This document shows, one piece after another, positions 33,065-41,837 of a stretch of DNA of 64,000 bases; the stretch's first letter is position 1; each line of letters opens with the position of its first letter. Source of the DNA: Caldiserica bacterium UBA4770 (GTDB lineage Bacteria; Caldisericota; Caldisericia; Caldisericales; Caldisericaceae); NCBI GenBank assembly GCA_002403335.1, contig DHHO01000012.1:35275-99274 (forward strand), read 5' to 3'. The notes under the pieces are model-generated. The model saw only the letters and a program-made list of their open reading frames with translations, was not told the origin of the DNA and made no database searches. Both the position numbers and the translations under genes were made by a program.

Positions 33065-36000
33065 CTAAGGTAATCCACCCTTCACTATGATTTTAACAGT
33101 AAATGTTCTTGAACGAGGATCAGATCCGTCTTCATTAAGACCATCCACAGGCACAATAGCTGTGACAACCTCACCAATTTTTGGTATCACTATCTTTGAA
33201 TATGAAGTTTCAGCGTAAAACGGTATCTTCTTACTTGGTATTATTATCAAGTTATCAAGTCTTAAAGGATTAATTACAAGGTGAGGTATCGAAGCTTCCA
33301 TAATATAATCATATGCCCAGTGTTCTTTCTTTACATCAGGGTAGGGGTTGTTAAGTTCTTCATTTTTAAACGTACCCCTTCTATATAGACTCTTGCAAGC
33401 TAAAGTAACATATTCGGCTCTTGTAATATTTTGATCTGGTTTGAAGGTGCCATTTGGATAACCAAGAATAATGCCATTCTTTGCCACTGCTTCTATGGCA
33501 GTATAAGCCCAATGTGAAGAGGCTAAATCACTGAAGGTAGAAGTAGCAGGATTTTCTGGTTTTAGATTCAGAAGTCTAAAGAAAATCATTGCAACTTCAG
33601 CCCTTGTTATAAACCTGTCTGGACCATATGTCCCATCAGGATAACCTATTACAAGGTGCTCAGATGTAACTGCCTCTATGTTTCCAAATGCCCAGAATTT
33701 AGGAGAAACATCAGGGAAATTCTGTTTGCTAACATCTAAACCGTACTCAAGATAGGAAAGTCCAAGAGCTCTTCCCAAAGAGGAAGCAACTTCAGCCCTT
33801 GAAACATTCCTGTCAGGTTTGTAAGTACCATCCGGATAACCAGAGAAGAAGTTCTGATGGTACACAACCTTACAAATAACTTTCGTTTCAACCTCTGAAA
33901 CCAATATCTCTGGAAGAGAATCAGCATTCAAGGTCGCCTTATTCTTCGCTATCGCTCCACAATCTCCCTTAAGTGTTACCTTAACCCAGAGTTTCTTCGA
34001 CTCCTGACTTGTTACGTTTTCATACTTCCAGATTACTGTCTTTGAACTTTCGTCGTAAGTATATACGGGGGATGCATCTACAAACACTGCCTGAGAAGGA
34101 AGGTAATCATAAATCACTACATTTGTTGCATCAGGTCCTATATTATTAAGAGTAATTGTATAAGTTACTGTATCTCCCCAGTAAGCTTCAGCCGGTCCTT
34201 CTTTTTCAAATTCAAATTCAGGTATTTCGGGTGGGGCAGGTGGTGGAGGAGGAGGTGGAGGAGGTGGAGGAGGTGGTGGAGGAGGTGGTGGTGGAGGAGG
34301 TGGTGGTGGAGGAGGTGGTGGAGGTGGAGTTGGTATCGTATATAATGTTACTGAGGCGGTATCCTGCGAGGTTGTATATTCATTACTCATTGCATATGCT
34401 CTGTTAGTATAAACTCCTTCAAGTGCCGCTGGAGTTGTAGTAACTGTAAAGTTAATCGTTAAATTCGCTCCAGGATTCAGTGTCCAAACTCCCCAAGTAA
34501 TTGTACCCATGCTACCATAAGCAGGACTAACAACAGAAGTTCTTGAACCTGCACCCGAAAGGTTAATTGAATTAGTTGTAAGATACATCAAGTTTATCGG
34601 AAGGATATCAACAATTCTAACATTGGTTAAAACGGCAGTTCCGTTATTTGTAGCATTAATTGACCAGGAAATATTGCTTCCCAATAATAAGGTCTGGGCA
34701 TTAGGAGTTTTGCTAATAATTAGTGAAGGGGTAGCACTTACTACTGTTGTATCTGCTGTTGCTTGTACAGGCTCAGTTTCAGAAGAATCAATTGAAACAA
34801 CATTATGGATGACTGTACCATTTGGAAGAGGAGACTTCACTGTGACAGTGATGGTAATTGAAGAGTGAGTTAATGAAGGAGAAAGAGTACCAATACTCCA
34901 GACATTGTTTCCTGTTGTAGGCGCAGGTGTAGCAGAGACAAATGTCACATTTGAATCGTATGTTTCAGTGATAACAACATTTGTTGCATCTGCATTACCT
35001 GAGTTCCAATACTCAATCGTATATGTAAGAGTACTACCTGCCTGAACTGGATCAGGGGAATCTGTCTTTGTAATATTAAGGATTGGCGCAGCCGAGTAAT
35101 AGTTTCCGAAGATTACGTTTTCAACATTTGCATTAGTTATTGTTACAGTTTGATATGAAGTTGTGGGATATGTCTTTGTCCAGCCATCTTTTAAAATTTC
35201 ATCTACACGATACGTCGCCGGAAGAAGGTTGCTAAAAATATAACTGCCGTCAGAAGCTGTATTCACTGAGTTAAGAAGAGTTCCTGATGAATCTCTGAGC
35301 TCAATTGTCCAATTCGCAAGTCCTGGCTCACCCGTATCCCATGTCCCGTTCTTGTTAAGGTCATTAAATTTGTAACCTGAAATAGAATATCTTAGATGTG
35401 TATTAACAAAGTCTACATTAGTTGCATCTGGACCAACTGTTATGCTGTGGTAACCATTTGCTGGGGATGAGATTGACCATCCACTTTGAAGGACTTCCCT
35501 CACTCTATAAGTACCAGCAAGAAGTCCTGTGAAAGAATAACTTCCATCAGAAGCTGTGGTTGTTGATACTTCCTCTGTATCAAGGATTCCATCGTTGTCA
35601 CTATCAATATAGATGGTCCATCCTGAAAGAGGGGCACTGTTGTTATCACCATCATACTTATGCCCTGAGATACTGTATTTAACTCCAGCATTAATAGTGA
35701 GCGATGCAGTATACTTATTGTAGTGATAGCTGCCACCGCTTTTGTCATATATTAAACCATAAATAGTGGTAGAACCAGCACCAATCACTTTAAAAGTCCA
35801 AACTGACGTTGAGTTTTTTACTTCGACATTGCCAAAGTAAAGATCATCAATAACATCAGAACTGGTGAATGTAGTAACATCAAGAGGCTCTAAAATTGCT
35901 GGGTCAAAAGTAATAAGCGGAGTAGTAATATTATCAAAATTGAGCCCCGAAGATGTAGTGGAGAGTATCGTAATTTGGATAATATCTCCCACAGTTGGAT

Positions 36001-36538
36001 TAGGCGTATAGGAAGTTATAGAAGTAATTTCATTTCTTTCTTGAGATATAAGCTGTTCTACATCCAGCTGACCAGTTACTGGACCCGTAAAGACACCATT
36101 ATCTGCTGTAAATGATATTGAATAACCTCTGCTTGTGCCCAACGCTGCCTTATCCCTTGTTACATCAACGATAAAATAGATATCCTTGGTCTCACCTGGT
36201 GAAATTGAATCAATTATACATTGAGGATTTTGCTCATGAGGATCAAGGTTAATATAAGAGTTATCCGAAGTCCAAGAGAGAGTTGCACATACATTTGTCG
36301 CCGTTTCATTACCTGTATTTGTCACATGAACTTGAATTACAAACTGATGTGGCCCTTCGGTTTCTGGCTTGTTGCTATCAAGCCCTATTATATCCCAGGA
36401 TCCTTTTGTGAGATTAAGTGTAGTTCCAGCCTTAACAGTAGGAATTGATACAAAGCCAATCTGAAACAGTAAGAAGAAAATCAAAAGATAACTCAAAAAC
36501 ATAAATTTATGCTTTCCGGTACTAATTTTTGCTTTCAT
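33065..36538 (-). CDS. SLH-anchored surface protein with SdrD-B-like, DUF11 and polyproline regions
   Basis: 1157 residues from MKAKISTGKHKF. Signal peptide; an Ig-like region to ~290; two SdrD-B-type prealbumin repeats near 293 and 383 (ISGHKYDGDNN, ISGYKFNDLNKNG); DUF11 repeats near 483, 603 and 776 (NITKTDSPDPVQAG and similar); a pure polyproline stretch of roughly 30 residues near 736-771; three SLH domains at about 893-1064 (SGYPDGTYKPDRNVSRAEVA and similar), then a beta tail. The start has GAAAGGAGG. SLH domains bind the cell wall, so it is likely an adhesin or S-layer-associated protein. Its leader carries a c-di-GMP-II riboswitch. Confidence 0.93.
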   Translation of the reverse strand: MKAKISTGKHKFMFLSYLLIFFLLFQIGFVSIPTVKAGTTLNLTKGSWDIIGLDSNKPETEGPHQFVIQVHVTNTGNETATNVCATLSWTSDNSYINLDPHEQNPQCIIDSISPGETKDIYFIVDVTRDKAALGTSRGYSISFTADNGVFTGPVTGQLDVEQLISQERNEITSITSYTPNPTVGDIIQITILSTTSSGLNFDNITTPLITFDPAILEPLDVTTFTSSDVIDDLYFGNVEVKNSTSVWTFKVIGAGSTTIYGLIYDKSGGSYHYNKYTASLTINAGVKYSISGHKYDGDNNSAPLSGWTIYIDSDNDGILDTEEVSTTTASDGSYSFTGLLAGTYRVREVLQSGWSISSPANGYHSITVGPDATNVDFVNTHLRYSISGYKFNDLNKNGTWDTGEPGLANWTIELRDSSGTLLNSVNTASDGSYIFSNLLPATYRVDEILKDGWTKTYPTTSYQTVTITNANVENVIFGNYYSAAPILNITKTDSPDPVQAGSTLTYTIEYWNSGNADATNVVITETYDSNVTFVSATPAPTTGNNVWSIGTLSPSLTHSSITITVTVKSPLPNGTVIHNVVSIDSSETEPVQATADTTVVSATPSLIISKTPNAQTLLLGSNISWSINATNNGTAVLTNVRIVDILPINLMYLTTNSINLSGAGSRTSVVSPAYGSMGTITWGVWTLNPGANLTINFTVTTTPAALEGVYTNRAYAMSNEYTTSQDTASVTLYTIPTPPPPPPPPPPPPPPPPPPPPPPPPPPPPPPAPPEIPEFEFEKEGPAEAYWGDTVTYTITLNNIGPDATNVVIYDYLPSQAVFVDASPVYTYDESSKTVIWKYENVTSQESKKLWVKVTLKGDCGAIAKNKATLNADSLPEILVSEVETKVICKVVYHQNFFSGYPDGTYKPDRNVSRAEVASSLGRALGLSYLEYGLDVSKQNFPDVSPKFWAFGNIEAVTSEHLVIGYPDGTYGPDRFITRAEVAMIFFRLLNLKPENPATSTFSDLASSHWAYTAIEAVAKNGIILGYPNGTFKPDQNITRAEYVTLACKSLYRRGTFKNEELNNPYPDVKKEHWAYDYIMEASIPHLVINPLRLDNLIIIPSKKIPFYAETSYSKIVIPKIGEVVTAIVPVDGLNEDGSDPRSRTFTVKIIVKGGLP

Positions 36539-36541
36539 ATT

Positions 36542-36565
36542 GCCTCCTTTCGCTATAACGGAGGC
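36542..36565 (-). promoter_or_regulatory. Shine-Dalgarno-sequestering hairpin (expression platform)
   Basis: Minus strand GCCTCC, 12-nt loop, GGAGGC, ending 3 nt before the ATG. The right arm is the Shine-Dalgarno sequence. The left arm is the P1 3' strand of the adjacent aptamer, which can instead pair with GGGGG at 36629-36633. Ligand binding should therefore free the ribosome site. Confidence 0.75.
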
Positions 36566-36640
36566 CGGTCTTGCCATTAGCTCAGCTTAGGATTAGCAAC
36601 CATTTTTGTGCCCTAAGCTTCATAGCTTCCCCCTGAAATA
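36560..36640 (-). ncRNA. Cyclic-di-GMP-II riboswitch (C) of the surface protein gene
   Basis: P2 GCTTAGG/CCTAAGC; pseudoknot TTGCTA with TGGCAA (one G-U); core ATGGTTGC..GAGCTAATGGCAAGACCGGCC resembles copies A and B, with a small insertion in the GCAACCGGC motif. P1 is GGGGG with CCTCC. The order P2 5', pseudoknot 5', P2 3', pseudoknot 3' is the class-II topology. Slightly more divergent than A and B, so a little less certain. Confidence 0.8.
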
Positions 36641-36651
36641 TATCGAACCTA

Positions 36652-36679
36652 AGTATACATATAATTTTCTTTTTGTCAA
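36652..36679 (-). promoter_or_regulatory. Sigma-70 promoter of the surface protein gene
   Basis: Minus strand TTGACA, 16-nt spacer, TATACT, about 12 nt before aptamer C. Same spacing as the M6 protease promoter. Confidence 0.85.
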
Positions 36680-36873
36680 ATTGCTGTACGAATCTGATAA
36701 AAAGGAGTATAGATTGGACAGGAGCGAGAAAATTAAATGTGGCAACATTTATTAATGACTTGCAGTTAAGTGATTTTGTCAAAAACACTATATTAGTTAA
36801 TAATTCGCAAAGAAATAAAATGTACAAGAAAAAATTTTAAGCTCTTTTAAAACCCACCATTACATTTGAAAGA

Positions 36874-37152
36874 ATGATAAGAAAGTCAAAAAACAAACTT
36901 GTAATTGTTTTGCTTTTTAAAGGAAAGGAAGGCTTTAAACAAACTTTCAAGACAGTTATCTATGCAAGCACTCCATCTATCCTTTCTTTCTGGTTCCCAC
37001 CCCTTTTTGTAGTAGGGCTTATCTGGTCAATTGTACTTACCTGTAAAGGACTTATGAAACTTCAAAAACTAAAAACATTATATGCCGTTATGGCAGTTTT
37101 ACTTCCTATAGTCATCGTTCTTGCAATTGGACTTCTTTTGAGATTCGTATAA
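36874..37152 (+). pseudogene. Yip1-like membrane protein fragment
   Basis: 92 residues. QTFKTVIYASTPSILSFWFPPLFVVGLIWSIVLTCKGLMKLQKLKT (read in pieces) matches the C-terminal half of Yip1-family proteins, which normally have about 200 residues and five TM helices. Here only about three helices remain and the N-terminal half is missing. No ribosome site before the first ATG. Likely a truncated relic. Confidence 0.5.
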
Positions 37153-37165
37153 TAAATCTTTACAA

Positions 37166-37189
37166 TCCCCCTGTACTTGTACAGGGGGG
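37166..37189. terminator. 11-bp hairpin after the Yip1 fragment
   Basis: TCCCCCTGTAC, TT, GTACAGGGGGA: perfect stem with a 2-nt loop. No T-run follows, so it may be a terminator without a U-tract or a short palindromic repeat. Confidence 0.5.
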
Positions 37190-37723
37190 ACTTAGAAATT
37201 AACACTTCCAAGCCCTTTTCCATTACAGAAATATGCACTTCAAACCCAATATATATTTTAATTCTTCAACTTTTGATTCTCTTTTTATTTGAAATTCACC
37301 TTTCTATCTTTCGGTTATCAATTTCTTTTTCAATCTGAAAATGTATTTAGATACAGGCAAACTTTTGTTATGGTTTTGAAAACCTTCGTATCCTCAGCAC
37401 TATCAAGAAGCGACGACTAAGCTGGGTCTGAGAAATCTTTATTATCTTACACTGGAATTATCTTCTCCATCGGCGCAGGTTTTTTCAAATTGTCTCTGAA
37501 ACTGATAACATATCGAGTAGCGAGCATGAAAAAGAATTTATAAAATTCTGACTTCTTCAGTCGATACTTACAGAGGCAAAAATGAAGGATGCAGATTACT
37601 CAGGTAGCGATTATTTCTATAGAATCAAACCTCTTGATTTTGATGAACCGGCGTCACTATTCCCTGCAAATCGAGCCTGAAACTTGCCTTGATGAATAAG
37701 GGATTGCAACCTTTAGGTTAGTT
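37190..37723. other. Intergenic stretch with possible decayed coding sequence
   Basis: Mostly AT-rich. Between about 37555 and 37680 a frame reads LLQSILTEAKMKDADYSGSD then YFYRIKPLDFDEPASLFPAN and RA-stop, protein-like but with no start signal. I do not recognise it. No riboswitch fold identified before the ECF genes. Confidence 0.35.
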
Positions 37724-37751
37724 TTGATATTGCCAGTAAAGTGAATAAAAT
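37724..37751 (+). promoter_or_regulatory. Promoter of ECF transporter operon
   Basis: TTGATA, 16-nt spacer, TAAAAT, about 70 nt before the S-component ATG. Confidence 0.6.
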
Positions 37752-37820
37752 AAAGAGATGCTAAAAGTATTAATAATAACAGGGCAGGAAAAATACTTTC
37801 AGCAAAAAGGAGGATTAAAG

Positions 37821-38426
37821 ATGACTAAGAAAAAGTTATGGTCGTTTAATTTTACTACGGCAACGCTGGTACTTATACCTGCTGCAATTGGCATTAACTA
37901 CCTTGGAAAGCTTTTTGCAGGAGTATTGAAGCTCCCACTGTGGCTTGACTCCATTGGAACGGCACTTGCAAGCATGCTGGGTGGTCCCATTGTGGGCGCA
38001 ATCTCAGGTGCTGCAAATAACATTATCTACGGCCTTACCATGGACCCCATCTCTTTTGTCTATGCACTCACAAGTATTGCAATAGGTATTACTGTAGGTA
38101 TTATGGCTTACTACGGCAAGATTGATACGCTATGGAAAGCCATACTCACCGGTATTATAGTTGCAATTGTTGCAACAGTTGTATCAACGCCCCTTAATGT
38201 TATTTTCTGGGGTGGGCAGACGGGTAATGTCTGGGGAGATGCTCTTTACGCTTATCTTATTGCTCATTCTGTCCCCATATGGATGGCATCATTTTTCGAC
38301 GAATTGGTCGTTGATTTCCCTGACAAAATCGCAACGATGATTATTGCATTCCTCATATACAAAGGACTACCGAAGAGGCTCATCCAGGTATACGAAGGTG
38401 GGGAGACAATCGAAAAACTCGACTGA
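37821..38426 (+). CDS. ECF transporter substrate-binding (S) component
   Basis: 201 residues with about six helices. LPLWLDSIGTALASMLGGPIVGAISGAANNIIYGLTMDP (in pieces) is typical of S components, the integral membrane substrate-capture subunits. Start at 37821 is set by AAAGGAGG. It is followed by EcfT and two EcfA genes, so this is a group I module with a dedicated S component. The substrate (vitamin, metal or nucleobase derivative) cannot be told from sequence and no riboswitch gives a hint. Confidence 0.85.
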   Translation: MTKKKLWSFNFTTATLVLIPAAIGINYLGKLFAGVLKLPLWLDSIGTALASMLGGPIVGAISGAANNIIYGLTMDPISFVYALTSIAIGITVGIMAYYGKIDTLWKAILTGIIVAIVATVVSTPLNVIFWGGQTGNVWGDALYAYLIAHSVPIWMASFFDELVVDFPDKIATMIIAFLIYKGLPKRLIQVYEGGETIEKLD

Positions 38427-38463
38427 TAACACCAAATCTTTGTTAAGCCTAAAATAAAAAGCG

Positions 38464-39234
38464 ATGGCAAGAGTTCTCACTCTATACGTCGAAAAGAATA
38501 CCATCATTCACAAAATCAACCCTTTAAACAAGATCCTTTATATTCTTGTGGCGGTTGCAGTTCCTGTGATATTACCGTATAGGCTTACAGGATTAGTCTT
38601 TATAATTGCAAGTTGCCTGGTACTCCTTATAAGTAAGGTTTTCAGGAAGGTTATACCACTTCTTGAATTTAGCTTTCTTATACTGATTTCAATTGTTATC
38701 ATTCAGGGGCTCTTTAACCCTGGTAATGCCACTATAGCCTTCCAAATATGGGGGCTCAAATTTTACAGGGAAGGGCTGCTATATGCACTCACCCTCAGCA
38801 TACGAGTTATAAACATACTTATTGCCTTCTCAGTTCTGGTGTTAACAACGAAACCTTCGGACCTTATAGAGGCACTCGTTAGAAAAGGTCTGTCACCAAG
38901 ATTCGGATATGTGCTGAGCTCGGCACTACAGATCATACCTCAGATGATGTCCTCTGCTGGAAGCATCATAGATGCTCAGAGGTCACGGGGGCTTGAGACG
39001 GAAGGAAGCCTGGGTGTTCGCATAAGAGCATTCTTCCCACTGATTGGCCCTGTCGTTATGAATTCCCTCATTGAAACCCGAGAGAGGGCCATGGCACTGG
39101 AGGTAAGAGCCTTTAATTCCCCCGGAAAGAAGACTTTTCTAAACGAAAGAAGGGATTCGCCCCTTGATAAAGCTATACAAGTAGTGCTCATACTGATAGT
39201 AGTGCTTACAATAGTGCTGAGGGTTGCCCTGTGA
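38464..39234 (+). CDS. ecfT: ECF transporter transmembrane component EcfT
   Basis: 256 residues with N-terminal helices and the two cytoplasmic coupling-helix motifs: QIIPQMMSSAGSIIDAQRSRGLE and RERAMALEVRAF (the Ala-Arg-Gly-like signatures that contact the EcfA ATPases). Shine-Dalgarno weak. Overlaps ecfA1 by 4 bp. Confidence 0.93.
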   Translation: MARVLTLYVEKNTIIHKINPLNKILYILVAVAVPVILPYRLTGLVFIIASCLVLLISKVFRKVIPLLEFSFLILISIVIIQGLFNPGNATIAFQIWGLKFYREGLLYALTLSIRVINILIAFSVLVLTTKPSDLIEALVRKGLSPRFGYVLSSALQIIPQMMSSAGSIIDAQRSRGLETEGSLGVRIRAFFPLIGPVVMNSLIETRERAMALEVRAFNSPGKKTFLNERRDSPLDKAIQVVLILIVVLTIVLRVAL

Positions 39235-40085
39235 AAAAGATAGTAGTTGAGAACCTCAAGTACAGGTATCCCCTCTCAAACAACCTGGTGCTGAATGGCA
39301 TAAGTTTTGATGTTGAAGAAGGAGAATTTATAGGGATTGTCGGAAGGAACCTCGCAGGAAAGTCAACCCTGTGTCAGGCACTCGTCGGCCTTGTGCCGCA
39401 TTTCTATAAAGGTGCTTACAGTGGGCGTGTAGAAATAAGCGGAGTTAATGTACTGGAAAGCTCCATAGCCGAGCTTTCAAAGCATATAGGAATAGTTTTT
39501 CAGAACCCCTTCACCCAGGTTACAGCAGCAAAACTTACAGTTTATGAGGAGATTGCCTTCGGGCTTGAAAACCTCGGGATCGAGCGGAAAGAAATGATTA
39601 AAAGAATTGACTATGCTCTCAACCTGCTCGATATTTACAGATTCAAAGACAGAAATCCCTTCGAACTTTCCGGAGGGCAGATGCAGAGGCTTGCAATAGC
39701 AAGTATCATTGCAATGAAGCCAGACATAATCGTACTGGACGAGCCCACTTCCCAGCTTGACCCGCAGGGCTCAGAGGAGGTCTTCAAAGCAGTGCAGGAC
39801 CTCAGTAAAGAAGGAGCCACAATCATAATGGTTGAGCAAAAGATTGAAAAGATTGCTCGCTTCGCTGATAGGGTGATGTTGATGAGCGAAGGAAAAATCA
39901 TTGATTACGATGCACCAACAAAGATTTTCTCCCGTGATGACCTTCTAAGTTACGGGGTTCAGCCCCCCGTTTTTACAACAATAGGAAGGTTACTTGGATT
40001 AAAGGATAAAAGAACAGGGTTATATCCTGTAACCCTTGATGAAGCCTACAGGATGATGGCGAAAAGTGAACCTCATAGAAGTTAA
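39231..40085 (+). CDS. ecfA1: ECF transporter ATPase EcfA1
   Basis: 284 residues. Walker A GRNLAGKST (38-46), signature LSGGQ (146-150), Walker B IIVLDEPTSQLD with Glu171. The H-loop position is VEQKIE: Gln203 replaces the usual His. With the partner's features this makes one of the two ATP sites non-canonical. GTG start overlapping ecfT; the end overlaps ecfA2 by 20 bp. Confidence 0.92.
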   Translation: MKKIVVENLKYRYPLSNNLVLNGISFDVEEGEFIGIVGRNLAGKSTLCQALVGLVPHFYKGAYSGRVEISGVNVLESSIAELSKHIGIVFQNPFTQVTAAKLTVYEEIAFGLENLGIERKEMIKRIDYALNLLDIYRFKDRNPFELSGGQMQRLAIASIIAMKPDIIVLDEPTSQLDPQGSEEVFKAVQDLSKEGATIIMVEQKIEKIARFADRVMLMSEGKIIDYDAPTKIFSRDDLLSYGVQPPVFTTIGRLLGLKDKRTGLYPVTLDEAYRMMAKSEPHRS

Positions 40086-40875
40086 GAACCTGAGTTTCTC
40101 CTATATAAAAGAGGAGATTGTGCTTAAAAATGTGAGCATAAATTTTGGCGTCGGAAGTATTGCCATCATCGGTCAGAATGGATCTGGCAAGACAACGTTT
40201 GTAAAATTGCTAAAGGGCCTCTTAAAGCCAACTGAGGGAGACATCTTTATAAATGGAAAGAATACTAAAGACACAACCGCTGCAAAGCTTGCAAGAGAAA
40301 TAGGAATGGTTTTTCAAAATCCTAATGACCAGATTTTCAAAAACAGGGTCATTGACGAAGTTATGTTCGGGCCCGTGAACACCGGGCAAAATTTACAGGA
40401 AGCTCAGGAAAATTCATTAAAGGCACTCGAAATGGTCGACATGCTGGACAAGGAAAACGAAAACCCTTATGACCTGAGTTTATCAGAAAGAAAGCTTATA
40501 ACAATTGCATCCATTCTTGCAATGAATACAGGAATTGTAATCTTTGATGAGCCTACGATTGCCCAGGACTACCACGGAAAAAATAGACTAAAGAAGATAA
40601 TCGAAGAATTGGTAAGCAGTGGCAAGCTTGTCATTACCATTACCCATGATATGGATTTTGTGGCAGAGACCTCAAAAAGAGTGGTTGTTCTCAATCAGGG
40701 AGAGGTTTTGCTGGATGGGGATACAAAGTATGTCTTCTCGAAGAGTGATATCCTAAAAACTGCCTACCTGGAGCCTCCGAGCATAACACAATTTTGTAGC
40801 ATGTTAGGATACGGAAAGGCTTTTCTGAGCGTTGAGGAGTTCATTAGATATAGGTCAGCAAAGGAATCTATCTAA
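40066..40875 (+). CDS. ecfA2: ECF transporter ATPase EcfA2
   Basis: 269 residues. Walker A GQNGSGKTT (36-44), Walker B IVIFDEPTIAQD, H-loop His194 in TITHDMD, but the signature is LSLSE (137-141) instead of LSGGQ. Pairing with EcfA1 gives one complete ATP site (EcfA2 Walker/His plus EcfA1 LSGGQ) and one degenerate site. GTG start inside ecfA1. Confidence 0.92.
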   Translation: MNLIEVKNLSFSYIKEEIVLKNVSINFGVGSIAIIGQNGSGKTTFVKLLKGLLKPTEGDIFINGKNTKDTTAAKLAREIGMVFQNPNDQIFKNRVIDEVMFGPVNTGQNLQEAQENSLKALEMVDMLDKENENPYDLSLSERKLITIASILAMNTGIVIFDEPTIAQDYHGKNRLKKIIEELVSSGKLVITITHDMDFVAETSKRVVVLNQGEVLLDGDTKYVFSKSDILKTAYLEPPSITQFCSMLGYGKAFLSVEEFIRYRSAKESI

Positions 40876-40903
40876 AAACTTATGCACAAGGACATTCAAA
40901 GGC

Positions 40904-40932
40904 TTGATACCACAAATAATTTCGTATATAAT
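40904..40932 (+). promoter_or_regulatory. Sigma-70 promoter for ICMT-like gene
   Basis: TTGATA, 17-nt spacer, TATAAT, about 60 nt upstream of the next ATG. Confidence 0.75.
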
Positions 40933-40994
40933 TTAGATAGCTCACTGTACATAAGAGCAATAGTACAAAAGGTAGTTAATAAGGAGGTGAAGCG

Positions 40995-41657
40995 ATGTTT
41001 CCACCAATTTTTCCGATCTACATTAGAGCATTAACACCACTCTACAGATATGCTTCTCTTATATGGCTAGGTGGAGTGGGGTGCCTTTGGTCTACACGAT
41101 ACACCCATCAACTTGGAAAGCGATGGGGGTCAGTATTTTATATTGTCTCATCAATAGTACGCCCTGCAGGAGTTTTTCTCATCGGCCTGGGGTGGCTTGC
41201 ACTTTATGCACCAGAAGAATTCTATTCTCAAGGTTACATTCCAAGAATGAGCCTTTTACCAAGGAATAATTTGGCTGAGATTCTATGCTGGTTAGCCATT
41301 GCAGGTTTCTTTGCCCTGGGAGTATGGGCAGCTTTAACGCTTGGACTGAGACGCTCTTTCCTGTTCAGGCGCCTTGATGACCCTCTGGTAACAACCGGGC
41401 CTTATTCCATCGTCAGGCACCCTCAATTTCTCTCGGTTATTGGGGTTACTTTCTTTGTTATAAGGCTTTTCGATCCAACGGGGTTTCCTATGATTCCCGC
41501 TTCTTTATACCACGGGAGTATACTCAATCTGAACTGGGCACTGTTTGCCCTATCTTTGTGGATACTTTCAATAATTGAGGACCGTGAGCTTGAAGCTCAC
41601 TTTGGGGAAGAGTACAGGGAATACGTAAAGAAAGTTCCAAGGATCTTACCAAACTAA
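40995..41657 (+). CDS. Isoprenylcysteine carboxyl methyltransferase-like (ICMT/PEMT) membrane protein
   Basis: 220 residues, several helices. The C-terminal VTTGPYSIVRHPQFLSVIGVTFF and EDRELEAHFGEEYREYVKKVPRILP are the SAM-binding signature of the ICMT/PEMT membrane methyltransferase family. Bacterial members methylate various lipids or small molecules; substrate unknown. AAGGAGG 8 nt upstream. Single gene with its own promoter. Confidence 0.85.
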   Translation: MFPPIFPIYIRALTPLYRYASLIWLGGVGCLWSTRYTHQLGKRWGSVFYIVSSIVRPAGVFLIGLGWLALYAPEEFYSQGYIPRMSLLPRNNLAEILCWLAIAGFFALGVWAALTLGLRRSFLFRRLDDPLVTTGPYSIVRHPQFLSVIGVTFFVIRLFDPTGFPMIPASLYHGSILNLNWALFALSLWILSIIEDRELEAHFGEEYREYVKKVPRILPN

Positions 41658-41837
41658 TATTTAAACGCGGTTAGATAAGTGTTACTCAGGTGCCTCTTTC
41701 TATATACCCTTCTTATAAGCAGCTTTGAGAATGTAGTAAGTAAATAATGAAGCAAAATGAGGATTAATAAGGTTAGAATTTAAAAATCTTGTAAACGATT
41801 TAAACCAAATTGTAGGAACATTCTCGGTTCTTAATTT

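Noticed and set aside
34156..34407. Glu/Val-rich plus-strand frame
   Set aside because: It is the reverse complement of the polyproline codons of the surface protein.
36582..36827. 81-codon minus-strand frame
   Set aside because: Covers the third riboswitch and its promoter; no ribosome site.
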